Positions 1-5,776 of a stretch of DNA of 13,238 nt are shown in pieces. A program made the position numbers and the translations under genes. The notes below the pieces were generated by a model. That model searched no databases and was not told the DNA's origin. It worked only from the letters and a program-made list of their open reading frames with translations. How positions within the stretch are numbered: the stretch's first letter is position 1; every line of letters starts with the position of its first letter. The stretch is from Limnoraphis robusta CS-951 (GTDB taxonomy: Bacteria; Cyanobacteriota; Cyanobacteriia; Cyanobacteriales; Microcoleaceae), in the NCBI RefSeq assembly GCF_000972705.2, contig NZ_LATL02000017.1, forward strand, positions 1 to 13,238, written 5' to 3'.

Positions 1-209
1 AAATAATATTAATAAACCCGCCCCGTTTGTTTGGGTTAATTGTCAGGGCGGGTTGATATTGGTTATTTGTCGGAGTGGGGCGGGTTTATATTGGTTATTT
101 GTTAGAAACATAAATCTTGACGGAACCCGCCCCTACAAATTGGTGACGGGTTGGGGGGGTTCAAATTGATTTGTTCATCCCAGAAATAATATTAATAAAC
201 CCGCCCCGT
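1..209. repeat. GC-rich dispersed repeat patch
   Basis: This stretch codes for nothing I can recognise and is built from repeats. A 26-bp sequence (AATAATATTAATAAACCCGC core, continuing CCCGT) occurs at 1-26 and again at 184-209 in the same orientation. A 25-bp element beginning GGGCGGGTT occurs at 46-70 and 78-102 with one mismatch. AACCCGCCCC at 15-24, 125-134 and 198-207 is the inverse of the GGGCGGGTT cores, so hairpins are possible. Short GGGGCGGGTT-type repeats are common between genes in filamentous cyanobacteria. The second 26-bp copy supplies the last codons and stop of the small gene that ends at 192. Confidence 0.75.
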
Positions 210-374
210 GAGGTAGAATAAGCCAGTAGAATCCCTGTGATGAATCATAAAAACGTCGCCAGTTGAACCTGTGATCGCGTAGCCATTCGGAATTGAGCCG
301 TAAAAACTTTCATTATATTCGAGTATCTCATACTGCGCTGCCTGCATTGCTTTTTGAATACATTCTTGAATCAT
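192..374 (-). CDS. Small HicB-antitoxin-like protein, C-terminus probably altered
   Basis: A 60-aa protein. The first 30 residues (MIQECIQKAMQAAQYEILEY, then FYGSIP) resemble the N-terminus of the small cyanobacterial HicB-family antitoxin-like proteins, in which an I/A-Q-x-A-x-YEIL segment leads into FYGEIPG. After residue 30 the family pattern (GVWA..TLEECREEL) is lost and the tail is unrelated, ending inside the GC-rich repeat. It could be a decayed or repeat-truncated relative rather than a working antitoxin. No HicA toxin gene is next to it. The reading frame stays open upstream to an ATG at 431, but the ATG at 374 is preferred because AAGGGG (379-384 on the complement) lies just upstream. 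The family call is from pattern memory and is weak. Confidence 0.45.
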   Translation of the reverse strand: MIQECIQKAMQAAQYEILEYNESFYGSIPNGYAITGSTGDVFMIHHRDSTGLFYLTGRVY

Positions 375-452
375 TTTTCCCCTTTCATTTCTCGGTTTAT
401 AAATTGATGGGTTAACGCGAAGATAACCCATTTTAAACTTAAACTAATTTTT

Positions 453-1169
453 TTACAATTCGTCAGGGTTAATGCCTTGCGATCGCAATATTTCTGCTAA
501 TCGTTCGGCTCGTTGGCGTTGTTGTTCTAATTCAAGTTCTGCGCGTTCAGCCCGTTGTCGTTCATTTTCAGCCCGTTGATATTCTTGTTGTCGCAATTGA
601 TCAAGTTCTACTGGAGTTAAAAACTTTTGTCCATCGGGTCGATAAATTTCCAGTCCGGTTTCTGTTAATTCAAAGCGAATTTCTAGGCGAGGACTCACCC
701 AACCGTTCATGGGTTCGATGGGTTCTAACCAATTTTCTATTCGTTGTAATCCGGTTAATTCTTGTTTTTTAGGATCATAAAGATAATATTCTTCAACTCC
801 ATATCGTTGATAAAATAACAACTTTTCAGCCATTTGTTTAGCTCGATTTCCAGGGGAAATAATCTCAAAGACAACCTGGGGTGTAATATTATTTTCTTCC
901 CATTGTTGATAAGAACCTCTGTCTCCTTTGGGACGACCAAAAACAACCATGACATCTGGGGCTTGACGAATTTTGTTATTTCCTTCAACCGGATACCAGA
1001 GTAAATCGCCTGCAACAAACACATCTGCAACGGATGCGAATAGGATTTCTAGATTTTCTTTGATCGTAACAATCCAGCGAAATTGTTGAGTATTATCTGC
1101 CATTGGTTGACCGTCACTTTCTGGATAGATAATTGGGGTTTGAGTTTCTGGTGTCAGTTGGTGTACCAT
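453..1169 (-). CDS. Uma2 family (DUF820) endonuclease-like protein with coiled-coil tail
   Basis: 238 aa. Residues about 35-170 form the Uma2/DUF820 core, a PD-(D/E)XK-type fold. Visible family landmarks are the VADVFVAGDLLWYP strand (47-60), Pro71-Asp72 (PDVMVVFG), Glu102 in VVFEIISPG (99-107), a helix with K116 and Y120, and EYYLYDP (127-133). Asp72 and Glu102 are the expected metal-site acids. Residues 188-228 are a Gln/Arg/Glu/Ala-rich heptad coiled coil typical of the longer cyanobacterial members, and the protein ends in a short GINPDEL tail. These proteins occur in many copies per cyanobacterial genome and their cellular role is not established. Only 40 bp separate it from the divergent lgt, so the promoters must be compact or overlapping. 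No clear Shine-Dalgarno sequence is visible. Confidence 0.9.
   Translation of the reverse strand: MVHQLTPETQTPIIYPESDGQPMADNTQQFRWIVTIKENLEILFASVADVFVAGDLLWYPVEGNNKIRQAPDVMVVFGRPKGDRGSYQQWEENNITPQVVFEIISPGNRAKQMAEKLLFYQRYGVEEYYLYDPKKQELTGLQRIENWLEPIEPMNGWVSPRLEIRFELTETGLEIYRPDGQKFLTPVELDQLRQQEYQRAENERQRAERAELELEQQRQRAERLAEILRSQGINPDEL
479..486. repeat. HIP1 site GCGATCGC
   Basis: Exact copy of the HIP1 octamer, which is highly over-represented in many cyanobacterial genomes. It lies inside the Uma2 gene near its 3' end. Confidence 0.9.
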
Positions 1170-1209
1170 GATCGCTTAAAATATAGATTGCCAAGGCTTC
1201 ATATTTATT

Positions 1210-2073
1210 ATGTACGATTCTAATTTATTACTAGCATTTGAATTTACGTCCCCCGGCCCGATTATGATTCAGTTAGGGCCAATCGCCATTCGTTGGTATG
1301 GTTTTTTAATTGCATCTGCGGTATTAATTGGCGTGACACTCTCTCAATACCTCGCCAAACGTCGCCAGGTTAACCCGGATTTAATTGGAGATTTAGCAAT
1401 TTGGTTAGTGATTGGGGCGATTCCCTGTGCCAGACTTTACTATGTGGCTTTTGAGTGGGAAAATTATGCTGATAATCCGGCAAGTATGTTCGCCATTTGG
1501 CAAGGCGGAATTGCAATTCATGGTGCTATGATTGGTGGGATAATTGCGGCTTTAATTTTTGCAAAAATTCAGAAAGTTTCTTTTTGGCAATTGGCTGATT
1601 TACTGGCTCCTGCTGTCATTTTAGGTCAGGCGATTGGGCGTTGGGGAAATTTCTTTAATTCGGAAGCGTTTGGTAGTCCGACTGATTTACCCTGGAAACT
1701 TTATATTCCCTTACAAAATCGTCCGCCTGAATATGCCAATTTTGAATATTTTCATCCGACGTTTCTCTATGAATCCCTGTGGAATCTTGGCGTTTTTGCG
1801 TTGTTGTTGAATCTATTTTTTCGCGGACTTCAAGGAAAACCACCCTTAAAACTGGGAACGATATTTTTAGTGTATTTTGCGGCTTATAGTTCAGGTCGAA
1901 TTTGGATTGAAGGACTACGAACAGATAGTTTAATGTTTGGGCCGTTGCGAGTGGCTCAACTGGTTAGTTTAAGTGGTATTCTGTTAGGATTAGCAGGTTT
2001 AGCGTGGCTTTATTTGCTCAATCGTTCTTTACCGGATGTTGTTTCACGCAACCAACAGCGAGATCTATCCTAA
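1210..2073 (+). CDS. lgt: Prolipoprotein diacylglyceryl transferase
   Basis: 287 aa, normal length for Lgt. This inner-membrane enzyme transfers diacylglycerol from phosphatidylglycerol to the lipobox cysteine of prolipoproteins, the first step of lipoprotein maturation. The Lgt signature is clear: [13 protein letters not shown] (143-155) with Arg144, Asn147 and Glu152, HGAMIGG with His104 (104-110), [11 protein letters not shown] (182-192), and an Arg in GLRTDS (Arg237) in the second conserved loop. About seven hydrophobic segments are visible, including 27-46, 61-80, 104-118, 130-142, 190-204, 216-232 and 250-270. The N-terminus (FEFTSPGPI) matches cyanobacterial Lgt, which supports the ATG at 1210 over the later Met19. 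The tail is short and basic. It is a stand-alone housekeeping gene divergent from the Uma2 gene. Confidence 0.97.
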   Translation: MYDSNLLLAFEFTSPGPIMIQLGPIAIRWYGFLIASAVLIGVTLSQYLAKRRQVNPDLIGDLAIWLVIGAIPCARLYYVAFEWENYADNPASMFAIWQGGIAIHGAMIGGIIAALIFAKIQKVSFWQLADLLAPAVILGQAIGRWGNFFNSEAFGSPTDLPWKLYIPLQNRPPEYANFEYFHPTFLYESLWNLGVFALLLNLFFRGLQGKPPLKLGTIFLVYFAAYSSGRIWIEGLRTDSLMFGPLRVAQLVSLSGILLGLAGLAWLYLLNRSLPDVVSRNQQRDLS

Positions 2074-2102
2074 AAAAAATCCCTAGATTTAATCATCTAG
2101 GG
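2072..2102 (-). terminator. Intrinsic terminator, minus strand (unit 1)
   Basis: A perfect 8-bp stem, CCCTAGAT at 2081-2088 and ATCTAGGG at 2095-2102, with a 6-nt loop. On the minus strand it is followed by A and eight T residues (A-run 2072-2079 on the plus strand). On the plus strand only TTTC follows, so it is a poor terminator for lgt unless it works in both directions. Confidence 0.6.
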
Positions 2103-2160
2103 TTTCAACCAGGGTGCATCTACCATTATTATTATCTAGTTCAGTTGGCGAATATCCGGA
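2072..2160 (-). repeat. Unit 1 of a three-copy intergenic repeat array
   Basis: The first of three tandem units of about 90 bp between lgt and cobM. Each unit has an A-run, a hairpin, the conserved core CAACCAGGGTGCATCTACCA, then TTATCTAG and a closing ATATCCGGA. Unit 1 is the most divergent. It shares the CAACCAGGG core and the GCGAATATCCGGA end with unit 2 but has a different hairpin and middle part. It begins inside the lgt stop codon. Confidence 0.8.
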
Positions 2161-2174
2161 CAGTAAAACTCAAC

Positions 2175-2207
2175 AAAAAAAATGCCCCAGATTTAAAAAT
2201 CCGGAGC
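2175..2207 (-). terminator. Intrinsic terminator, minus strand (unit 2)
   Basis: Hairpin arms at 2184-2194 and 2197-2207. Read on the plus strand the stem has two A/C mismatches. Read on the minus strand both positions become G-U wobbles, so the stem is continuous, and it is followed by AT8. This strand bias indicates a minus-strand RNA element. Confidence 0.6.
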
Positions 2208-2265
2208 TTCAACCAGGGTGCATCTACCATTCTCTTTATCTAGAAAAGTTTGCGAATATCCGGAA
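2175..2265 (-). repeat. Unit 2 of the three-copy array
   Basis: Nearly identical to unit 3 over its full length, at a spacing of 105 bp. The shared blocks are the A-run, the CCCCAGATTTAAAAATCCGG hairpin region, CAACCAGGGTGCATCTACCA, TTCTCTTTATCTAGAAAAGT and the closing ATCCGGAA. Confidence 0.85.
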
Positions 2266-2277
2266 TAATAGGTAATT

Positions 2278-2312
2278 AAAAAAAAAATGCCCCAGATTTA
2301 AAAATCCGGAGC
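2278..2312 (-). terminator. Intrinsic terminator, minus strand (unit 3)
   Basis: Same hairpin as in unit 2 (2289-2312), with wobble pairs only on the minus strand and a run of ten A on the plus strand (2278-2287), which is a T-run on the minus strand. Confidence 0.6.
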
Positions 2313-2370
2313 CTCAACCAGGGTGCATCTACCATTCTCTTTATCTAGAAAAGTTTGCTAACATCCGGAA
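2278..2370 (-). repeat. Unit 3 of the three-copy array
   Basis: The copy closest to cobM. It differs from unit 2 at only a few positions (for example GCCTC for GCTTC, and GCTAACATCC for GCGAATATCC). The high similarity suggests recent duplication or gene conversion. Confidence 0.85.
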
Positions 2371-2406
2371 CAGTCCGACAAAATTTTTGATTTTTTGGAA
2401 TTACAA

Positions 2407-3231
2407 ATGAACACACAAACGACCAACTCACTTCAACCTGCTGTTTACATTGTCGGTGCAGGGCCAGGTGATCCTGAGTTGCTGACGGTGAAAGCGCAAC
2501 GACTTCTAGCGCAGGCGGATACGATTTTGTATGCAGATTCCTTGGTGCCTAAACAAATTTTACAGGGCGTGCGTTCTGATGCGGAACTGATTGCTACAGC
2601 CAACAAAACCCTTGAAGAAATTGTGCCGATGATGATTGAACGGGTGCGACAAGGACGTTCTGTGGTGCGTCTGCATTCGGGTGATCCGAGTTTGTACAGC
2701 GCGATACACGAACAAATTCATCAGTTAGCGGAAGCAGAAATAGCGGTTGAGGTGGTGCCAGGAATTAGTGCTTATCAGGATGCGGCGGCGAAATTGCAGG
2801 TGGAATTAACGATACCGGAGTTGGTGCAAACGATTATTTTGACTCGTTTTAGTGGGCGGGCGACATCGGTTCCTTCTCGGGAGGCTTTGGCGAGTTTGGC
2901 GGCGCATCAGGCGAGTTTGTGCTTATATTTGAGTGCGCGTCATGTCGAACAAGCCCAGGAAGAATTGCTTGAACATTATCCGGCGTCAACTTCTGTGGCA
3001 ATTTGTTATCGTTTGGGATGGCCGGATGAAAAAATTCGCATCGTTCCGTTGACGGAAATGGCAAAAGTGACAGTTGAAGAAAAGTTGATTCGGACAACGC
3101 TTTATGTGATTAGTCCGGCGTTAGGAAAGGGGAAAACAAACACGCGATCGCAATTATATCATCCTCAGCATTCCCATTTATTTCGCCCAAATTCAAAAAA
3201 ATCTCAACAAGTTGGTGAAACTTCCGCATAA
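2407..3231 (+). CDS. cobM: Precorrin-4 / cobalt-precorrin-4 C11-methyltransferase
   Basis: 274 aa from the ATG at 2407. It adds a SAM-derived methyl group at C11 of precorrin-4 (or cobalt-precorrin-4) in corrin ring synthesis for cobalamin. The tetrapyrrole methylase fold is clear: signature VGAGPGDPELLTVKA (16-30), ILYADSLVP (40-48), the SAM-site loop RLHSGDPSLYSA (88-99), VVPGISAY (117-124), TRFSGRATSVP (146-156) and the C-terminal strand RTTLYVISP. The LHSGDPSLYSA loop and the TRFSGR segment favour CobM/CbiF over CobA, CobI or CobJ. A TTG at 2395 would add four residues. The ATG is preferred, with GGA at 2397-2399 as a weak ribosome site. No other cob gene is adjacent and no cobalamin riboswitch is visible upstream. 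The last ~30 residues after SPALGKG are a basic low-complexity tail. Confidence 0.93.
   Translation: MNTQTTNSLQPAVYIVGAGPGDPELLTVKAQRLLAQADTILYADSLVPKQILQGVRSDAELIATANKTLEEIVPMMIERVRQGRSVVRLHSGDPSLYSAIHEQIHQLAEAEIAVEVVPGISAYQDAAAKLQVELTIPELVQTIILTRFSGRATSVPSREALASLAAHQASLCLYLSARHVEQAQEELLEHYPASTSVAICYRLGWPDEKIRIVPLTEMAKVTVEEKLIRTTLYVISPALGKGKTNTRSQLYHPQHSHLFRPNSKKSQQVGETSA
3144..3151. repeat. HIP1 site GCGATCGC
   Basis: Exact HIP1 octamer in the 3' part of cobM, where it encodes part of the variable tail. Confidence 0.9.
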
Positions 3232-3287
3232 TTTTTGATTTCATATAGGGCAATGTTATTGGATTTGTAAAAATGAATCAATCTCAG

Positions 3288-3303
3288 CCCCCATTATTGG
3301 GGG
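3288..3303 (+). terminator. GC-rich hairpin downstream of cobM
   Basis: CCCCCA at 3288-3293 pairs with TGGGGG at 3298-3303 across a 4-nt loop. TTT and a second G5 block follow. It could terminate cobM transcription, but the T-tract is short. Similar CCCCATTATTGGGG-type elements are frequent between genes in filamentous cyanobacteria, so it may be only a dispersed repeat. The 113-bp gap holds nothing else I can support. Confidence 0.35.
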
Positions 3304-3344
3304 TTTGGGGGCAAAATGAAACCGTTTGAAATGAATTAAAAACC

Positions 3345-4163
3345 ATGAATTTTAATCAAAAACACGCAATTATTACAGGCGGTTCGAGTGGAATTGGTAA
3401 AGCGACGGCGAAATTGTTAGCGACGAAGGGGGCAAATGTAACCATTATGGCTCGTTCTCCGCAGAACTTGGAAATAGCAAAGGCGGAAATAGAAGCGGTA
3501 AAATTGCAGTCGGAACAACGAGTTTTTACTCAAGTTGTAGATGTTTCGGATCGCATGAAAGTTGAGATAGCGATGGAGAATTCTGTTCAAGAAATGGGTG
3601 TTCCTGATATTTTGATGACATCGGCGGGAATTTCTATTCCGGGTTATTTTAAAGATGTACCGATAGAGATTTTTGAACAGACAATGGCGATTAATTATTT
3701 TGGTTCTTTGTATGCGGTGCGGGCGGTTTTACCCTATATGGAACCGCAAAAAAAGGGGAATATTGTATTGATTTCTTCGGGGGCGGGATTGATTGGAATT
3801 TATGGTTATACGCCTTATTGTCCGTCAAAGTTTGCTTTGCGAGGGTTAGCAGAATCTTTGCGAGGTGAACTCAAACCGTTAGGAATTCAGGTGACTATTG
3901 TTTATCCGCCGGATACGGATACACCGCAGTTAGAAGCAGAAAATAGAACTAAACCACCGGAAACAAAACGAATTACTGAAACCGCGAAAATGTGGCAACC
4001 TGAAGATATTGCTCAGGAAATTTTAAACGGAATTAAAAATAATTCGTTTGCGATCGCACCGGGAATTGAAATGACGTTATTGAGTCGGTTACATAGTTTG
4101 TTGGCGCCGGGATTAAATTTGTATTTTGATCGAATTGTCACTCAAACTCGAACGAAAAGATGA
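3345..4163 (+). CDS. Short-chain dehydrogenase/reductase, 3-ketodihydrosphingosine reductase type
   Basis: 272 aa. A classical SDR with the nucleotide-binding motif TGGSSGIG (11-18), an SDR strand-4 motif TSAGIS (92-97), NYFG (117-120), catalytic Ser at 144/145 (LISSG) and the YxxxK pair Tyr158/Lys162. The segment YPPDTDTPQ (187-195), together with SKFALRGLAE (161-170), matches the 3-ketodihydrosphingosine reductase (KDSR/Tsc10-like) branch. That branch uses NADPH to reduce a long-chain 3-keto group. The true substrate in cyanobacteria is not certain, and 3-ketoacyl lipids are an alternative. A C-terminal hydrophobic or amphipathic stretch (244-262, LLSRLHSLLAPGLNLYF) could sit at the membrane. 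The ribosome site is weak. It lies 113 bp after cobM and is probably not functionally linked to it. Confidence 0.88.
   Translation: MNFNQKHAIITGGSSGIGKATAKLLATKGANVTIMARSPQNLEIAKAEIEAVKLQSEQRVFTQVVDVSDRMKVEIAMENSVQEMGVPDILMTSAGISIPGYFKDVPIEIFEQTMAINYFGSLYAVRAVLPYMEPQKKGNIVLISSGAGLIGIYGYTPYCPSKFALRGLAESLRGELKPLGIQVTIVYPPDTDTPQLEAENRTKPPETKRITETAKMWQPEDIAQEILNGIKNNSFAIAPGIEMTLLSRLHSLLAPGLNLYFDRIVTQTRTKR
4050..4057. repeat. HIP1 site GCGATCGC
   Basis: Exact HIP1 octamer inside the short-chain dehydrogenase gene. Confidence 0.9.
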
Positions 4164-4169
4164 TATAAT
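4161..4169 (+). promoter_or_regulatory. Extended -10 promoter for the DUF3598 gene
   Basis: TGATATAAT is a perfect TGnTATAAT extended -10 box, and its TGA is the stop codon of the upstream dehydrogenase gene. No -35 box lies at normal spacing (TTGTCA at 4135-4140 is 23 nt away), which is acceptable for extended -10 promoters. It would give a leader of about 45 nt before the ATG at 4222. Confidence 0.55.
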
Positions 4170-4205
4170 GGTAATACACTAATACCAAACTGACGTTTTA
4201 AGTTT

Positions 4206-4211
4206 AAGGGG
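4206..4211 (+). promoter_or_regulatory. Ribosome binding site AAGGGG
   Basis: Lies 10 nt before the ATG at 4222 and 4 nt before a TTG at 4216. The spacing favours the ATG start. Confidence 0.5.
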
Positions 4212-4221
4212 TTTCTTGATT

Positions 4222-5013
4222 ATGGTTGATCTTCAAGAACAAAATTGGATTAATCTGTTTGGGCAGTATGAGTCAGATAGTCCGGGTTGGTTTGGAACTT
4301 GGACAACTTATTCTCCAGAGAAAGAGGTTTTAAAAACCTTTCAAGGCGTGCGTTGTTTTCGAGCCAATGCCAATAAAACCGTTGTGACTCATACGAATAA
4401 TTATACATATTCTGATGGTAGCACTTCCTCAAAAAGTTGGACGCTTGAAAAAGAATCTTGTAGTCAACCCGATGGGGTAATACATCCCGCACTTCCAAGC
4501 ATGAGAGCGATTTATTTAAGTCCAGATGCAACGGCTGTTGTCAGTCAAAAACGAGAAAGCGATCTATCTTTAGGTGCTGAACTATTTTTTTATTACGAAG
4601 ATCAGCGTACCAGTATCATTCCGATCTACAATGAACAAGGTCAACTGGAAAAAATTGTTCAAATTCGTGAGCAATGGGGTCATTTTCCTGAACATCCACC
4701 TACCGAAACAATTACTCAACTCTCAGGAAGTTGGAGGGGAGAAAAGCGAACAATCACACCCGATTTAAAATGTTCAGAACCGGAGAAAATAGAAGATTTT
4801 AGCTTCGATCAAACTTCAGATAAAAATCAATTAATGTCGCTACCCGATGGTTTCTTTTGTTATCCTCAAAAATCGATAAAACTGGGAGAACCATTTCAAA
4901 TTAAAGCGGGTCAGCTCGTATCCGAACAGGAATACAAACAAATTACCGTTGAATATGACTATTCTGGAACTTTTGTCAGCTTAATTTTTGAAGTTTTACA
5001 TCGTCAAAGCTAG
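4222..5013 (+). CDS. DUF3598 family protein, two-part beta-barrel
   Basis: 263 aa. The N-terminal half carries the DUF3598 pattern GTWTTYSPEKEV (25-36), FQGVRCFRAN (40-49), T-N-N-Y-T-Y-x-D-G (58-66), HPALPSMRA (88-96) and AELFFYYED (119-127). A second region begins at about 163 with the same kind of opening (TQLSGSWRGEKRTI), suggesting two related beta-rich modules. No signal peptide or membrane segment is seen. DUF3598 proteins are widespread in cyanobacteria and plants. A lipocalin/fatty-acid-binding-like fold that binds a small hydrophobic ligand is a reasonable inference, but the function is unknown. It is probably transcribed from its own extended -10 promoter and ends 14 bp from the convergent SnoaL-like gene. 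A smaller single-module relative lies at 10085-10525. Confidence 0.8.
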   Translation: MVDLQEQNWINLFGQYESDSPGWFGTWTTYSPEKEVLKTFQGVRCFRANANKTVVTHTNNYTYSDGSTSSKSWTLEKESCSQPDGVIHPALPSMRAIYLSPDATAVVSQKRESDLSLGAELFFYYEDQRTSIIPIYNEQGQLEKIVQIREQWGHFPEHPPTETITQLSGSWRGEKRTITPDLKCSEPEKIEDFSFDQTSDKNQLMSLPDGFFCYPQKSIKLGEPFQIKAGQLVSEQEYKQITVEYDYSGTFVSLIFEVLHRQS

Positions 5014-5027
5014 TGTTTTTACAGGAG

Positions 5028-5420
5028 TTAGGGTTTATAAATCAGACTCAAATATTCTCGATAACTGCAAATTTTATCATCTCGAACATCAAAGGAAATG
5101 GCAACTTGATTTTGATAGGGTTTTCCGAACATTAAGCCTTCGGATTTTCCCTCAAAAACAACTGTTGTTTGATTAGAGGTCATTCGTTCGAGGGTGAATA
5201 ATAAACCTTGACTAAACACTTTCTCAGACACATAACGCAGAAATTCAGCCATGCGTTCTTTTCCTTCATTTAACCCTTGATAGGGGCCAGCCGGAAAGGA
5301 AAAAGTAAAGTCATCACTTAACATTTCTATGAATTTTTCCCATTCCCCTGTGGCTAAACCGTGACGAAAATGTTCAAAGGCTTGTTGAGCAATTTCTACA
5401 GTTTGCGGTGTTTCTGACAT
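5028..5420 (-). CDS. SnoaL/NTF2-like family protein
   Basis: 130 aa. An N-terminal helix pair (VEIAQQAFEHFRHGLATGEW, 8-27) is followed by FIEMLSDDFTFSFPAGPYQG (30-49), then a helix with K54, R56 and F60, and beta strands TVVFEGKSEGLMFGKPY and NQVAISFDVRDDKICSYREYL. This is the cone-shaped NTF2/SnoaL fold with the typical W-x-x-F-x-x-x-L-x-D-D opening. Members include polyketide cyclases, ketosteroid isomerase relatives and many non-enzymatic ligand binders. No catalytic Asp/His set can be assigned by eye. It sits 46 bp downstream of the coiled-coil gene on the same strand, so it is probably the third gene of the methyltransferase operon. No good Shine-Dalgarno sequence is seen. Confidence 0.82.
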   Translation of the reverse strand: MSETPQTVEIAQQAFEHFRHGLATGEWEKFIEMLSDDFTFSFPAGPYQGLNEGKERMAEFLRYVSEKVFSQGLLFTLERMTSNQTTVVFEGKSEGLMFGKPYQNQVAISFDVRDDKICSYREYLSLIYKP

Positions 5421-5466
5421 GGATAAAAACTAAAGATAATTGCTGTGATTATAGCCGATTTTACTG

Positions 5467-5745
5467 CTACAGTCCATCAATCTCTTCCTCAAGGATTCGC
5501 AAAATTCGAGCAATGTATTCGATTCGCCATTGTTCTCGTTGTTCGGAAATGCGTTCATCGGGTTGATAGTTTTCAATCTCTACTGTTGATAAAATTCCTT
5601 TTGTTTCTAACAGTCGTTCTACGGTATCAAGACGTTCACGCAAGACCGAAACTTCACCTGCTAATGCCATAATTATAGCTAACATTTTATCCTCTTGAGG
5701 ATCATTGAGGTAAACAGGGCGCTGTCCTTTGGCTGTTTTTAGCAT
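5467..5745 (-). CDS. Small conserved coiled-coil protein, function unknown
   Basis: 92 aa from the ATG at 5745. The frame stays open further upstream into the methyltransferase gene, but AGAGG at 5754-5758 (complement), 8 nt from this ATG, decides the start. Residues 8-24 are an extended QRPVYLNDPQEDKMLAI segment. Residues 24-48 form a heptad-patterned helix (MALAGEVSVLRERLDTVERLL), then come an ENYQPDE linker (58-64) and a second helix (70-88). It is charged and soluble and has no catalytic motif, which suggests a dimeric partner or adaptor. It starts 31 bp after the methyltransferase stop and is very likely co-transcribed with it. From memory, small proteins of this kind occur beside this methyltransferase type in other bacteria. 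I could not check that. Confidence 0.75.
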   Translation of the reverse strand: MLKTAKGQRPVYLNDPQEDKMLAIIMALAGEVSVLRERLDTVERLLETKGILSTVEIENYQPDERISEQREQWRIEYIARILRILEEEIDGL

Positions 5746-5753
5746 TTTATTTT

Positions 5754-5758
5754 CCTCT
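5754..5758 (-). promoter_or_regulatory. Ribosome binding site AGAGG
   Basis: AGAGGAAAATAAAATG on the minus strand. It fixes the start of the 92-aa protein at 5745 rather than at upstream in-frame ATGs. Confidence 0.7.
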
Positions 5759-5776
5759 AATTGTTGTCTCTGATTC

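Noticed and set aside
1..209. Insertion sequence bounded by 26-bp repeats
   Set aside because: The 26-bp copies are direct, not inverted, only 183 bp apart in phase, and enclose no transposase. They match the style of short dispersed cyanobacterial repeats.
755..1030. 91-aa reading frame inside the Uma2 gene, same strand
   Set aside because: It lies wholly inside a well-supported Uma2 gene in another frame, shows no recognisable protein features and has no start signal.
2072..2370. CRISPR array from three regularly spaced repeats
   Set aside because: The units are almost contiguous repeats of about 90 bp with no unique spacers of constant length and no cas genes. They are better explained as hairpin/terminator repeats.
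2074..2406. Cobalamin riboswitch upstream of cobM
   Set aside because: No B12-box-like core (GCCACTG) or typical long leader fold is seen. The whole leader is occupied by the repeat array and a short AT-rich tail.
3273..3329. 18-codon ORF between cobM and the dehydrogenase
   Set aside because: It only translates the C5/G5 hairpin and has no ribosome site. There is no reason to believe it is expressed.
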